A stretch of 50,066 bases of DNA. It comes from Novosphingobium sp. MD-1 (GTDB lineage: Bacteria; Pseudomonadota; Alphaproteobacteria; Sphingomonadales; Sphingomonadaceae). Positions 42,346-50,066 of this stretch are shown in pieces; position 1 is the stretch's first letter, and each line of letters opens with the position of its first letter. The notes below the pieces were generated by a model, which saw only the letters and a program-made list of their open reading frames with translations, was not told where the DNA came from and ran no database searches. The position numbers and the translations under genes were made by a program. The stretch covers positions 1-50,066 of the forward strand of contig NZ_BBXA01000025.1 in NCBI RefSeq assembly GCF_001014975.1, written 5' to 3'.

Positions 42346-42352
42346 CGCGCGC

Positions 42353-43195
42353 TTATCCTTGTCCCGGAGCGGTGGCGGGTGTCGTGGTGGGTGTCGTGGC
42401 AGGGGCCGCGGGAGCGGCTGCGGTTTCGTGCAGCACCTGGGCCATGTTGCCGTCCTTCCACATCCACACCGTGAATTCGCGCGCGCCATCGGGCAGCACG
42501 GTGCTGCGCCAGGCCAGCGTGCCATCGTCGGACTGGCCGTCCTTGCTGTCCGATCCGGCGGGGGCGGCCAGCGGCGGGACCGGCCCGGCGAGCGGGCGCT
42601 GGGCGGGCAGGTCCTTCGTCGCGGGCCGGTCGGCCGCACCAGGTGGCAGTGGCCCCCCTGGCGCCACGAAATGCGTCCGGCGCGCGGGGCAATCGGCGAC
42701 CTTGCCCTCGATCCAGTCGGGCGCGGCGAGCGGCCGGGCCAGCGACTCGCCCTGATCGAGCACCCACTTCAACGCGCCCTTCTTCTTCTGCCGCTGCCAG
42801 ACCGTGCTGAACCAGCCGGCGTCCGTGCCGCCGGTCCAGCCGCCATAGGTCACGCCGAAGCTGCCGTCGCAACTGGCGTAGGCGCGGTGCGTTTCCCACT
42901 GCACCGCCTGCGCCGGGTCCTTGCGACCCTTGAGCCAGTCCTTCGCCACCACGCGCCGGGGCGTGAACATTTCCGCATCGTCGGCGGCGGTATCGCGAAA
43001 CGCGGTCCACTGGCCCTTTTCGCGCGCCAGCCGGGCAAAGGCGATTTCGGCGGCGATCAGCGCGCTGGGGTTCCCCGCCGGCGTCAGCCCGCCGCCCGGC
43101 ATGCTACCACGCCCCGGGCGCTGGGCAAGCGCCGGCGTGGACAGCAGCGAGAACGACAGGGCAAGGGCCAGGGCGGCACGAACGGGACGCGACAT
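42353..43195 (-). CDS. Secreted protein, nuclear-transport-factor-2-like
   Basis: The 280-residue protein has a clear signal peptide (MSRPVRAALALALSFSLL, cleaved near ALAQ at residue 25). The body resembles NTF2/DUF4440-like folds (AEIAFARLAREKGQWTAFRD, DAEMFTPRRVVAKDWLKG, TGGTDAGWFSTVWQR) and ends in a long proline/alanine/threonine tail. No catalytic residues can be named. It is separated from the MarC gene by seven bases and probably cotranscribed. Periplasmic or exported location is inferred from the signal peptide. Confidence 0.75.
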   Translation of the reverse strand: MSRPVRAALALALSFSLLSTPALAQRPGRGSMPGGGLTPAGNPSALIAAEIAFARLAREKGQWTAFRDTAADDAEMFTPRRVVAKDWLKGRKDPAQAVQWETHRAYASCDGSFGVTYGGWTGGTDAGWFSTVWQRQKKKGALKWVLDQGESLARPLAAPDWIEGKVADCPARRTHFVAPGGPLPPGAADRPATKDLPAQRPLAGPVPPLAAPAGSDSKDGQSDDGTLAWRSTVLPDGAREFTVWMWKDGNMAQVLHETAAAPAAPATTPTTTPATAPGQG

Positions 43196-43246
43196 GCCCT
43201 TGAACCTAAAGCAAAGCCGCGCCCGGTCAAACCCGTGGTGGAGAAA

Positions 43247-44137
43247 TCAGATCGTGCCGTCCGCCAGCGGAATGCCGGCGTTGCGATAGGCGGCGACCAG
43301 CGCGTTGCGCAGCAGCACCGCGATCGTCATCGGGCCGACGCCGCCCGGAACCGGGGTGATCGCGCCGGCCACGGCGGCCGCGCCGGCATAGTCCACGTCG
43401 CCCACCAGCCGGGTCTTGCCCTCGGCTCCGGCCACGCGGTTGATGCCCACGTCGATCACGGTCGCGCCGGGCTTGATCCATTCGCCCTTGACCATTTCCG
43501 GGCGGCCGACGGCGGCGACGACGATGTCCGCCCGCTTCACCACGTCCGGCAGGTTGCGCGTGCGGCTGTGCGCGACGGTGACGGTGCAGCTTTCGGCGAT
43601 CAGCAGTTGCGCCATCGGCTTGCCGACGATGTTCGAACGGCCGATGACCACGGCGTCCAGCCCGGAAAGATCGCCGAGCCGGTCCTTGAGCAGCATCAGG
43701 CAGCCCAGCGGGGTGCAGGGCACGAAGCCCGGCTGCCCCACCGCGAGGCGCCCGGCGTTGGTGACGTGGAAGCCGTCCACGTCCTTGTCCGGGTTGATCG
43801 TGGCGATCACCTTCTGCTCGTCGATATGGCCGGGCAGGGGAAGCTGGACGAGAATGCCGTCGACGGCGGGATCGGCGTTGAGCCGTTCCACCACCGCCAG
43901 CAGGTCCGCCTCGGCGGTATCGGCGGGCAGCTTGTGCTCGAAGCTCGCCATGCCGGCCTCGAGCGTCGATTTGCCCTTGGAGCGGACATAGACCTGGCTC
44001 GCCGGGTCTTCGCCCACCAGCACCACGGCAAGGCCCGCCTTGCGGCCGGCCTGTTGCTCGAACGCGGCGGCCAGCTTGCCCACTTCGCCGCGCAGGTTCG
44101 CGGCAAAGGCCTTTCCGTCGATCACGGCAGCAGTCAT
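43247..44137 (-). CDS. folD: Methylene-THF dehydrogenase/cyclohydrolase
   Basis: FolD interconverts methylene-, methenyl- and formyl-tetrahydrofolate with NADP. The 296-residue protein shows [17 protein letters not shown] with the catalytic lysine, [12 protein letters not shown], the NADP-binding [16 protein letters not shown], and the C-terminal [16 protein letters not shown] signature. The start at 44137 ([19 protein letters not shown]) matches the family; 15 extra codons upstream do not. The stop is close to that of a secreted-protein gene on the same strand. Confidence 0.96.
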   Translation of the reverse strand: MTAAVIDGKAFAANLRGEVGKLAAAFEQQAGRKAGLAVVLVGEDPASQVYVRSKGKSTLEAGMASFEHKLPADTAEADLLAVVERLNADPAVDGILVQLPLPGHIDEQKVIATINPDKDVDGFHVTNAGRLAVGQPGFVPCTPLGCLMLLKDRLGDLSGLDAVVIGRSNIVGKPMAQLLIAESCTVTVAHSRTRNLPDVVKRADIVVAAVGRPEMVKGEWIKPGATVIDVGINRVAGAEGKTRLVGDVDYAGAAAVAGAITPVPGGVGPMTIAVLLRNALVAAYRNAGIPLADGTI

Positions 44138-44178
44138 CTCTGCAATTCCTTCAAGCCATTCCGTCTGGTGGCGGGAGG

Positions 44179-44472
44179 TCAATATCCCGATGCGGCAAGG
44201 CCGCTCAGCAGGATCATCAGCAGGTTGAGGCCGATGATCAGCGCCATCGGCGACAGGTCGATCGATCCGGTTTCGGGCATGATCCGGCGGATGGGGTTGA
44301 GCAGCGGATCGAGAATAGCGTTCAGCGCCCGCCAGATCGCGGCAACGCCATTGTTGTGCATGTTGACGACGTTGAACGAAATCAACAGGCCCAGCACGAA
44401 CTGTACGATCACCACCACGGTGATGATCTGCACGAGGTAGCTGATCATGGCGACGAGCGTGTACAGGAACAT
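44179..44472 (-). CDS. YggT family membrane protein
   Basis: The 97-residue protein has two hydrophobic regions (residues about 8-33 and 75-93) around the conserved loop [27 protein letters not shown] sequence, the signature of YggT/Ycf19. Related proteins affect envelope organisation, division or, in plastids, nucleoid and complex assembly; the function here is unknown. It is 41 bases upstream of folD on the same strand. Confidence 0.9.
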   Translation of the reverse strand: MFLYTLVAMISYLVQIITVVVIVQFVLGLLISFNVVNMHNNGVAAIWRALNAILDPLLNPIRRIMPETGSIDLSPMALIIGLNLLMILLSGLAASGY

Positions 44473-44553
44473 GGGCGCTTTCTTCTTCCGACGGTCGATA
44501 CGGCTGTTAGCCGAGAGACGGGCGGAAAGGCAACCGGAGCCTGTGGCGGATCC

Positions 44554-45078
44554 CTACGGAGTCAGCGTGGTGCTCTCGATATGCCAGCGCAGCTGCTCTT
44601 CTGTCGCGCCCGGCACGTCGTTCACGCGGCGCAGCACGACATCGCCTTTCAGCACTCGCGTGCCGTCGGTCACGGTGACAGGGGCGGTGTAGTAGAGAGA
44701 GCCTGCCGCGCCCTCGCTTTCGCCTTTGCCCACGGTCACGCGCGGGTCGAGCAGGGTGCTCCACTTCGCGGCGAAGGCGCGTTCGTCCAAGCCGCTGCGG
44801 GCACCCTTGTCGCCCCAATAGGCGCGGACGGTCTCCCAGTCGCGCATTTCCACGGCCTTGCCCCAGGCCGTCATCACCTCGGCGGGATCACGCGAGGCCG
44901 ATGGTACGCCGCGTTCGGTGATCTCGGCGGTGGGGGTCGGCGAGGGGGCCGGCACCGCTTCCGATGCCAGCTCGGCGATGGCATCGCTGTCCGTGTCGCT
45001 CGGTTCGGGCGCGGGCGGCGTGCCACCACAGGCGGCCAGCAGCAGGGCGAGCGAGGGGACTATGCGAGAGCGCACCAT
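44554..45078 (-). CDS. Putative lipoprotein
   Basis: The 174-residue protein starts MVRSRIVPSLALLLAACGG, a lipoprotein signal with the lipobox LAAC (cysteine near residue 16). A proline/serine/threonine-rich linker follows, then a domain of about 110 residues (DPAEVMTAWGKAVEMRDWET) that looks like an NTF2-like fold. It would be anchored to a membrane after lipidation. The longer upstream frame is rejected because it places the lipobox internally. Function unknown. Confidence 0.8.
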   Translation of the reverse strand: MVRSRIVPSLALLLAACGGTPPAPEPSDTDSDAIAELASEAVPAPSPTPTAEITERGVPSASRDPAEVMTAWGKAVEMRDWETVRAYWGDKGARSGLDERAFAAKWSTLLDPRVTVGKGESEGAAGSLYYTAPVTVTDGTRVLKGDVVLRRVNDVPGATEEQLRWHIESTTLTP

Positions 45079-45125
45079 GGAAAAGGGACGCACGACCGCC
45101 GGTTCCGTTCCCGGCTTTCGCCCGG

Positions 45126-46046
45126 TCACGCCCGGATCAGCGTGCCGGCGCCGCGCGAGGTGAAGATTTCCAGCAGCATCGCGTGCGGCACGCGCCCGTC
45201 GAGCACGACCACCGCCTCGCATCCGGCCTCCACCGCGTGGACGCAGGTTTCCAGCTTGGGGATCATGCCGCCGCTGATCGTGCCGTCCTGCGCCAGTTCC
45301 GCGATGTCGGCGGGCGTCAGGTCGGTCAGCAGGTTCTTCTGCTTGTCCAGCACGCCGGGCACGTCGGTCAGCAGGAACAGGCGCGATGCGCCCAGCGCCG
45401 CGGCGATGCAGCCGGCCATGGTGTCGGCGTTGATGTTGTAGGTCGCGCCGTCCTCGCCCACGCCGATGGGCGCGATCACCGGGATCATGCCGGCGGCGCA
45501 GATGGTGTCGATCACCGTGGTGTCGATCCGGTCCGGCTCGCCCACGAAGCCCAGGTCGACCACCAGCGGCTCGCCGTCGTCCTCGATCGCCTTGGGCGCC
45601 TTGGACTGGACCTTGCGGGCCACGACCATGCCGCCATCCTTGCCCGAAATGCCGATGGCCTTGCCGCCCGCGCGGGCGATCCAGCCGACCAGTTCCTTGT
45701 TGATCGCGCCGGCCAGGACCATTTCGGCCACTTCGGCGGTCTGCTTGTCGGTGACGCGCAGGCCGTTGACGAACTGCGATTCGATGCCCAGCGCCTTCAG
45801 CATCCGGCCGATCTGCGGCCCGCCTCCGTGGACCACCACGGGATTGATGCCCACCGCCTTCAGCAGCACGATGTCCTCGGCGAAATCGTGGGCCAGTTCG
45901 GGATCGCCCATGGCGTGCCCGCCGTACTTCACCACGAAGGTCTTGCCGGCATAGCGCTGGAGATAGGGCAGCGCCTCGGTCAGCGTTTCCGCCTTGGCGA
46001 GCATCGCAGCGCGATAGGAATCGGAGATTTCGTGGTTCGTGGCCAT
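45126..46046 (-). CDS. argB: Acetylglutamate kinase
   Basis: ArgB phosphorylates N-acetylglutamate, the second step of arginine synthesis. The 306-residue protein has the amino-acid-kinase motifs: [11 protein letters not shown] near residue 40, [11 protein letters not shown] with the substrate-binding glycines, the [15 protein letters not shown] segment, and [19 protein letters not shown] near the end. An N-terminal helix of the kind found in arginine-inhibited ArgB proteins precedes the core ([17 protein letters not shown]), so feedback inhibition, and PII control as in other bacteria, is plausible. Confidence 0.96.
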   Translation of the reverse strand: MATNHEISDSYRAAMLAKAETLTEALPYLQRYAGKTFVVKYGGHAMGDPELAHDFAEDIVLLKAVGINPVVVHGGGPQIGRMLKALGIESQFVNGLRVTDKQTAEVAEMVLAGAINKELVGWIARAGGKAIGISGKDGGMVVARKVQSKAPKAIEDDGEPLVVDLGFVGEPDRIDTTVIDTICAAGMIPVIAPIGVGEDGATYNINADTMAGCIAAALGASRLFLLTDVPGVLDKQKNLLTDLTPADIAELAQDGTISGGMIPKLETCVHAVEAGCEAVVVLDGRVPHAMLLEIFTSRGAGTLIRA

Positions 46047-46103
46047 AATGGCCGCGCCCTTACGCCCCTTGGCGCGAAATTAAAGCGTTTTCGTGCGCGC
46101 GGG

Positions 46104-46799
46104 TCAGCGCGGCGCGTCCAGCCAGCGCCCCAGCCGTACGAACAGCCAGATGCCCGGCGGCACCATGATCGTCGACAGCACCAGCTTGGAGATGATCTGC
46201 CCTTCCATGATCGCGCCGATCGGCAGGTCCTGCCCGTAGAACGAGATCGTGATGAACAGCACCGTATCGACGATCTGCGACAGCATGCTGGCGATCCACG
46301 CGCGCAGCATCAGCAGCCGCCCCTGACCGCCGGCAATGCGCGAGAACAGATAGACGTTGAGCGTCTGCGAGGTGCCGTAGGAAATCAGCCCGGCGAACTG
46401 CATCCGCGCGCCCTGCCCTAGCAGGCGGGCGAAGGCCTCCTGATCCGACCAGAACGGCGCGGGCGGCACCACATGGATGACCAGCGAAAGCAGCACCATC
46501 GACACGATCAACGGCACGAAGCCGAAGCGCACCAGCCGGTTCGCCATGTCCTGCCCGAACAGCTCGGCCACGGCGCTGGCCAGGATCACCAGCAGCAGGA
46601 ACGCGAAGATCCCGGATTCGACCGCCAGATCGCCCAGCAGCGGCCAGTGGCCCAGCGAGGCGAGCTTGGTGCCCAGCACGCCCGCCAGCACGGCCAGCCC
46701 GCCATAGAGCAGCGCGAACGCGAACAGGGAGCGGGGGATCGAAGAGGGGATCGGGGGATGTGACGCCGGTGCGGCCCGGTGCGGGGCGGTTTCTTGCAT
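46104..46799 (-). CDS. Queuosine-precursor transporter (YhhQ family)
   Basis: The 231-residue inner-membrane protein has six membrane segments and VUT/YhhQ hallmarks: AVAELFGQDMANRLV, YGTSQTLNVYLFSRI and SQIVDTVLFITISFYG. YhhQ proteins import preQ0 or preQ1 for the queuosine modification of tRNA. It lies back to back with a NupC-type transporter gene, 104 bases apart; I looked for a preQ1 riboswitch in that gap and saw none. Confidence 0.87.
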   Translation of the reverse strand: MQETAPHRAAPASHPPIPSSIPRSLFAFALLYGGLAVLAGVLGTKLASLGHWPLLGDLAVESGIFAFLLLVILASAVAELFGQDMANRLVRFGFVPLIVSMVLLSLVIHVVPPAPFWSDQEAFARLLGQGARMQFAGLISYGTSQTLNVYLFSRIAGGQGRLLMLRAWIASMLSQIVDTVLFITISFYGQDLPIGAIMEGQIISKLVLSTIMVPPGIWLFVRLGRWLDAPR

Positions 46800-46903
46800 G
46801 GACGGGCGATAGCGGGATTTTGACCGGCCGCCAAATCCCGTTTAGGAGCGGGAGAAACCAGTTCGTCTTTCCCTCCTTCATCGTCCGGAGCCGATAGCCC
46901 CCG

Positions 46904-48247
46904 ATGCGCGTTGTCTTGAGCCTCGTCGGGATGGGGATCATCCTGCTGGTCGCCTTCCTGCTTTCCACCAACCGCCGCGCGATCCGCCCGCGCGTGGTGG
47001 GCGCAGCCTTCGCCCTGCAGGCCGGTTTCGCCGCGCTGGTGCTCTATCTGCCGTGGGGCAACGCCGCGCTGCAGGCCGCCGCGCACGGCGTGGAGCGCCT
47101 GCTCGGCTTTGCCAAGGCGGGCGTGACGTTCCTGTTCGGCCCGCTCGCCAAGCCCGAGATCGGCGGCACCAGCTTCGCCATTTCGGCGCTGCCGGTGATC
47201 ATCTTCTTCGCCGCGCTGATCTCGATCCTCTACTACCTTGGCGTGATGCAGCTGGTGATCCGCTGGATCGGTGGCGGGCTGGAAAAGATCACGGGCATCA
47301 GCAAGGTCGAATCACTATGCGCCGCGTCCAACATCTTCGTCGGGCAAAGCGAGGCGCCGCTGGTGATCCGCCCCTATCTCGCCGCGCTCAATCCGTCGCA
47401 GCTGTTCTGCGTGATGACCGTGGGCATGGCCGGCGTGGCGGGCACGATCCTGGCCGCCTATGCCAGCATGGGTATCCGCATCGACTATCTGGTCGCCGCC
47501 GCCTTCATGTCGGCGCCCGGCGGCATCCTCATGGCCAAGACGATGATGCCCGACGAGCCGCCGACGCCAGCCGACGTCGCGGCCGATCCGCTGCCCAACC
47601 CGCACGATCCGCCCACGCTGGTGCCGCCCGCCGGCATGGCCGCGGCCGCGCTGAACCGCGATGACGTGACCAGCCAGCCCGGCGTCGCCGCCAGCGGCGA
47701 ACCGGTGGCGGAAGAACACGAGGAACGCCCCGCCAACCTCATCATGGCGGCCAGCCAGGGCGCGCAGACCGGGGTCAAGCTGGCCGTGGCGGTGGGCGCG
47801 ATGGTGCTGGCCTTCGTTGCGCTGGTGGCGCTCGCCAACGGCATCCTCGGCTGGCTGGGCGGGCTGGCTGGCTATCCCGACCTCTCGTTCCAGCAGATCC
47901 TCGGCACGATCTTCGCGCCGATGTTCTACCTGCTTGGCTCTCCCACCTGGGCGGAAGCGATGCAGGCGGGCGGCCTGTTCGGCACCAAGATCGTGCTCAA
48001 CGAATTCGTCGCCTTCATCGAACTGGGGCAGGACACCGGCTTGTCCAAGGTCAGCGTCGCGCTGGTCACGTTCGCGCTGTGCGGCTTCGCCAATTTCAGC
48101 TCGATCGCGATCCAGATGGCGGTGACCGGCGGCCTTGCCCCCAACCAGCGCCCGATGATCGCCAAACTCGGCATCCGCGCGCTGCTGGCCGGCGCGCTGA
48201 GCAACCTGATGAGCGCAGCGCTGGCGGGATTGTTCCTGTCGTTGTGA
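46904..48247 (+). CDS. nupC: NupC-type concentrative nucleoside transporter
   Basis: The 447-residue inner-membrane symporter has the CNT-family layout: an N-terminal Nucleos_tra2 region, a gate domain, and the conserved SNIFVGQSEAPLVIRPYL stretch, with later FGTKIVLNEFVAF and CGFANFSSIAIQ. These contain the residues that bind the ribose and cotransported ion. A polar insert rich in proline (about residues 215-280, PPTPADVAADPLPNPHDPP) replaces the usual short loop. The substrate is probably pyrimidine or adenine nucleosides. Confidence 0.92.
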   Translation: MRVVLSLVGMGIILLVAFLLSTNRRAIRPRVVGAAFALQAGFAALVLYLPWGNAALQAAAHGVERLLGFAKAGVTFLFGPLAKPEIGGTSFAISALPVIIFFAALISILYYLGVMQLVIRWIGGGLEKITGISKVESLCAASNIFVGQSEAPLVIRPYLAALNPSQLFCVMTVGMAGVAGTILAAYASMGIRIDYLVAAAFMSAPGGILMAKTMMPDEPPTPADVAADPLPNPHDPPTLVPPAGMAAAALNRDDVTSQPGVAASGEPVAEEHEERPANLIMAASQGAQTGVKLAVAVGAMVLAFVALVALANGILGWLGGLAGYPDLSFQQILGTIFAPMFYLLGSPTWAEAMQAGGLFGTKIVLNEFVAFIELGQDTGLSKVSVALVTFALCGFANFSSIAIQMAVTGGLAPNQRPMIAKLGIRALLAGALSNLMSAALAGLFLSL

Positions 48248-48298
48248 GGTTTCGCGCGGGGGCCTGGGATGCCCCCGGTGGTTTGAGATGAGGCCCGA

Positions 48299-48376
48299 GA
48301 TGCCAGCGTGCGCTGGCATGACGCTTTCGATCTCATTCGCGTCGTCCCGGCGAAGGCCGGGACCTCGGGCGGCTAC
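48299..48376. repeat. Dispersed intergenic repeat, copy 1
   Basis: GATGCCAGCGTGCGCTGGCAT, a palindrome, is followed after a variable spacer by GTCGTCCCGGCGAAGGCCGG and GACCTCGGGCGGCTAC. It is nearly identical to 48691-48767. The final CTA is the minus-strand TAG stop of the GIY-YIG gene. Confidence 0.9.
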
Positions 48377-48663
48377 AGAAGGGCCGCGAAAAGATCGGCC
48401 CATGCCGGGTTGGCTGTCTCGATGAGATCGATCTTCCAGTCCCGCTTCCACGCCTTGAGCGCCTTTTCGCGCCGGATCGCTTCCTCGATCGTCGCGTGTT
48501 CCTCGGCCAGCACGAGGCGCTGAAGGTTGTAACGGCGGCAGAAGGATGACCCGCGCCCCTCGCGGTGCTGGACGATGCGGGTCGCCAGATCGGCGGTGAC
48601 GCCGATGTAGAGCACCCCGCGCGGCTTGTTGGTCATGATGTAGGTCCAGCCGCCCTTGCGCAT
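48373..48663 (-). CDS. GIY-YIG family nuclease-like protein
   Basis: The 96-residue protein starts MRKGGWTYIMTNKPRGVLYIGVTADL: the GIY half is TYI and the YIG half is LYIG, followed by the catalytic arginine region RIVQHREG and the glutamate in LVLAEEHATIEEAIRRE. This is the stand-alone, UPF0213/YhbQ-like type, common and often multicopy in alphaproteobacteria. Its activity is untested. It lies between two copies of the intergenic repeat, whose first copy supplies its stop codon. The longer frame is rejected because it begins inside the other repeat. Confidence 0.85.
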   Translation of the reverse strand: MRKGGWTYIMTNKPRGVLYIGVTADLATRIVQHREGRGSSFCRRYNLQRLVLAEEHATIEEAIRREKALKAWKRDWKIDLIETANPAWADLFAALL

Positions 48664-48690
48664 GAGTCGAGGGTACAGAGGACGGCCCGG

Positions 48691-48767
48691 GATGCCAGCG
48701 TGCGCTGGCATGACGTTTCTATTTTATCCTCGTCGTCCCAGCGAAGGCCGGGACCTCGGGCGGCTAC
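48691..48767. repeat. Dispersed intergenic repeat, copy 2
   Basis: This copy matches 48299-48376 throughout, differing mainly in the spacer (TTTCTATTTTATCCT in place of CTTTCGATCTCATTCG). The final CTA is again the minus-strand TAG stop, here of the nucleosidase gene. Confidence 0.9.
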
Positions 48768-49381
48768 GCGCCCTGCAGTTCGTGCAGCAGATCCACCGCC
48801 TTGGCCAGCTCGCCGTCGAGGTAGCCGAGCAGCTTGTGCCAGTCGTGTGCGCCGGCCAGTTCGCCGGGGCCGTCGCTGACGCCGCGCAGGCCGATCAGCG
48901 GCACGTCGAAGGTGCGCGCGGCGCGGGCGACGGCGTAGGTTTCCATGTCGACCATGTCGGCCGAGACGCGGTCCCAGTGGTCGCCGCTGACCACGTCGCC
49001 CCCGCTAGACAGCGTGGCGACAGGCAGGTCCAGCGGGGTTTCCAGTGGAAGCTCTTTCGGCTCGTCGAGATAGGGCACCACGCCGGGCTCGATGCCGAGC
49101 GGCGAGGCATCCATGTCGCGCCACGAGACGCTGGCGATCTGGTGGACAGAGCCCAGCGCGCAGCGGCGCGATCCGGCCGAGCCGAGGCAGACGATCAGGT
49201 CCGGCAACTGCCCCGCCGCTTCCAGCCGGGCCAGCGCCACGCCGGTGTGCAGCGCGGCCTCGACCGGGCCGATGCCGGTGATCAGCGGCGTGAACCGGGC
49301 GCGCAAGTGCGGGCCGTATTCCGGTTCCGCCGCCATCACGAACAGCACGCGCCGGGAGCCGACCGTGGTAAGCTCAACCAT
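48764..49381 (-). CDS. MTA/SAH nucleosidase-like protein
   Basis: The 205-residue protein has the nucleoside phosphorylase fold: [16 protein letters not shown] near residue 35, [13 protein letters not shown], the substrate signature [14 protein letters not shown] with the glutamate that binds ribose, and [14 protein letters not shown], with the catalytic aspartate. It would hydrolyse methylthioadenosine or adenosylhomocysteine to adenine and a thio-sugar, recycling products of S-adenosylmethionine use. Its ATG overlaps the mutS stop by 8 bases. Exact specificity (MTA, SAH or another nucleoside) is not certain. Confidence 0.85.
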   Translation of the reverse strand: MVELTTVGSRRVLFVMAAEPEYGPHLRARFTPLITGIGPVEAALHTGVALARLEAAGQLPDLIVCLGSAGSRRCALGSVHQIASVSWRDMDASPLGIEPGVVPYLDEPKELPLETPLDLPVATLSSGGDVVSGDHWDRVSADMVDMETYAVARAARTFDVPLIGLRGVSDGPGELAGAHDWHKLLGYLDGELAKAVDLLHELQGA

Positions 49382-50066
49382 TCGCCTGTGCCTTCAGTTC
49401 GTAGAGCAGGTCCAGCGCCTCGCGCGGGGACAGCGCGTCGATGTCCAGCCCGTTGAGCCGGGCGCGCAAGGCATCGACCTTTTCCTCCACCGCCTCGATC
49501 GCGGCGGCGAACAGCGGCAGGTCGCCCAGCCCGGCGGCGAGGCCCCCGGTGGAGGCGCGGCCTTTCTCCAGCTTGTCGAGCACCGCCTTGGCGCGCTTGA
49601 CCACCGGCGCGGGCACGCCGGCCAGCCGGGCGACGGCGAGGCCATAGCTCTTGTCCGCCGGCCCGTCGGCCAGTTCGTGCAGCAGCACCAAGTCGCCTTT
49701 CCATTCGCGCGCGCGGACATGGTGGAGCGACAGTGCATCGCAGCTTTCGGCCAGCCGCGCGAGTTCGTGGTAATGCGTGGCGAACAGGCAGCGGCAGCGG
49801 TTCACTTCATGCACCGCCTCCACCACCGCCCAGGCGAGTGCCAGGCCGTCGTAAGTCGAGGTGCCGCGCCCCACTTCGTCGAGGATGACGAAGCTGCGCT
49901 CGCTGGCCTGCGCGAGAATGGCGGCGGTCTCGACCATCTCGACCATGAAGGTCGATCGTCCGCGCGCAAGGTTGTCCGACGCGCCGACGCGGCTGAACAG
50001 CCGGTCGACCATGCCGATCGTCGCGGCCTCGGCGGGCACGAACCCGCCCGCCTGCGCCAGCAGCAC
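49374..50066 (-). CDS. mutS: DNA mismatch repair protein MutS, C-terminal part
   Basis: The gene enters from the right edge; 230 C-terminal codons are visible. The segment includes the ABC-type ATPase: the [23 protein letters not shown] stretch, the [14 protein letters not shown] signature helix, Walker [21 protein letters not shown], and the ATHYHEL switch with histidine. The C-terminal domain with helices for dimerisation ends at [10 protein letters not shown]. MutS recognises mismatched bases and starts repair. It is the first gene of a unit with the nucleosidase and GIY-YIG genes. Confidence 0.96.
   Translation of the reverse strand: MLLAQAGGFVPAEAATIGMVDRLFSRVGASDNLARGRSTFMVEMVETAAILAQASERSFVILDEVGRGTSTYDGLALAWAVVEAVHEVNRCRCLFATHYHELARLAESCDALSLHHVRAREWKGDLVLLHELADGPADKSYGLAVARLAGVPAPVVKRAKAVLDKLEKGRASTGGLAAGLGDLPLFAAAIEAVEEKVDALRARLNGLDIDALSPREALDLLYELKAQANG

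Noticed and set aside
46800..46903. preQ1 riboswitch upstream of the YhhQ-type transporter
   Set aside because: The short gap lacks the conserved preQ1-I pseudoknot tail and no other class fits.

Overview
The window reads as a chromosome segment of a GC-rich alphaproteobacterium, most likely a sphingomonad close to Novosphingobium. This is inferred from the gene content and order (rpmI-rplT-pheS-pheT, a glnK-amtB pair, ftsE-ftsX followed by a DUF218 gene and plsC, a hisC-tyrosine-pathway pair), the frequent start/stop overlaps (ATGA, GTGA), several GTG/TTG starts, and dispersed palindromic intergenic repeats of the kind common in sphingomonads. No database search was possible, so the genus is a guess.

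Layout. 1-4.2 kb: the end of an ABC-F ATPase gene, an orphan DUF4238 gene, a gene-poor stretch ending in a long palindrome, a bacterioferritin/bacterioferritin-ferredoxin pair, and metA. metA is preceded by what looks like a SAM-I-clan riboswitch and a second hairpin abutting the ribosome binding site of its GTG start. 4.2-14.3 kb: ribosomal proteins L35 and L20, an AraC-type regulator, both phenylalanyl-tRNA synthetase subunits, an aldose-epimerase-like protein, release factor 3, an alpha/beta hydrolase and an EEP-family phosphatase/nuclease. 14.3-26.4 kb: PII and ammonium transporter genes behind a textbook sigma-54 promoter, a PAS-GGDEF-EAL-PilZ protein, hisC with a prephenate/arogenate dehydrogenase, a divergent NRAMP-like transporter, plsC-DUF218-ftsX-ftsE, a zinc-ribbon membrane protein and tRNA-Leu(GAG).

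26.4-40 kb is the accessory region. Four overlapping genes form an arsenic operon (ArsI-type lyase, ArsR, aquaglyceroporin, ArsC). Next to it, a perfect 53-bp direct repeat (28656-28708 and 39890-39942), the second copy inside an intact tRNA-Gly(GCC) gene, brackets an 11.2-kb integrative element with a tyrosine recombinase beside the tRNA. Its cargo looks like a compact anti-phage island: a HEPN-like protein, a 47-residue membrane microprotein coupled to a tandem winged-helix protein, a TIR-domain protein with an unrecognised partner gene, a SIR2-domain protein, and an OLD-like ATPase/TOPRIM protein. An IS21-family element sits in the middle and has broken a small gene. TIR and SIR2 domains are both known as NAD-consuming effectors in bacterial immunity, so the island probably carries at least two abortive-infection-type systems. 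The TIR protein plus its partner is the best candidate for something undescribed.

40-50 kb returns to housekeeping genes: a CnoX-like thioredoxin/TPR protein, a LON-domain protein, MarC and YggT membrane proteins, folD, argB, a queuosine-precursor transporter, a NupC-type nucleoside transporter, a GIY-YIG protein, an MTA/SAH nucleosidase-like gene and the end of mutS. Two copies of a ~78-bp intergenic repeat lie at the 3' ends of the GIY-YIG and nucleosidase genes and supply both stop codons.
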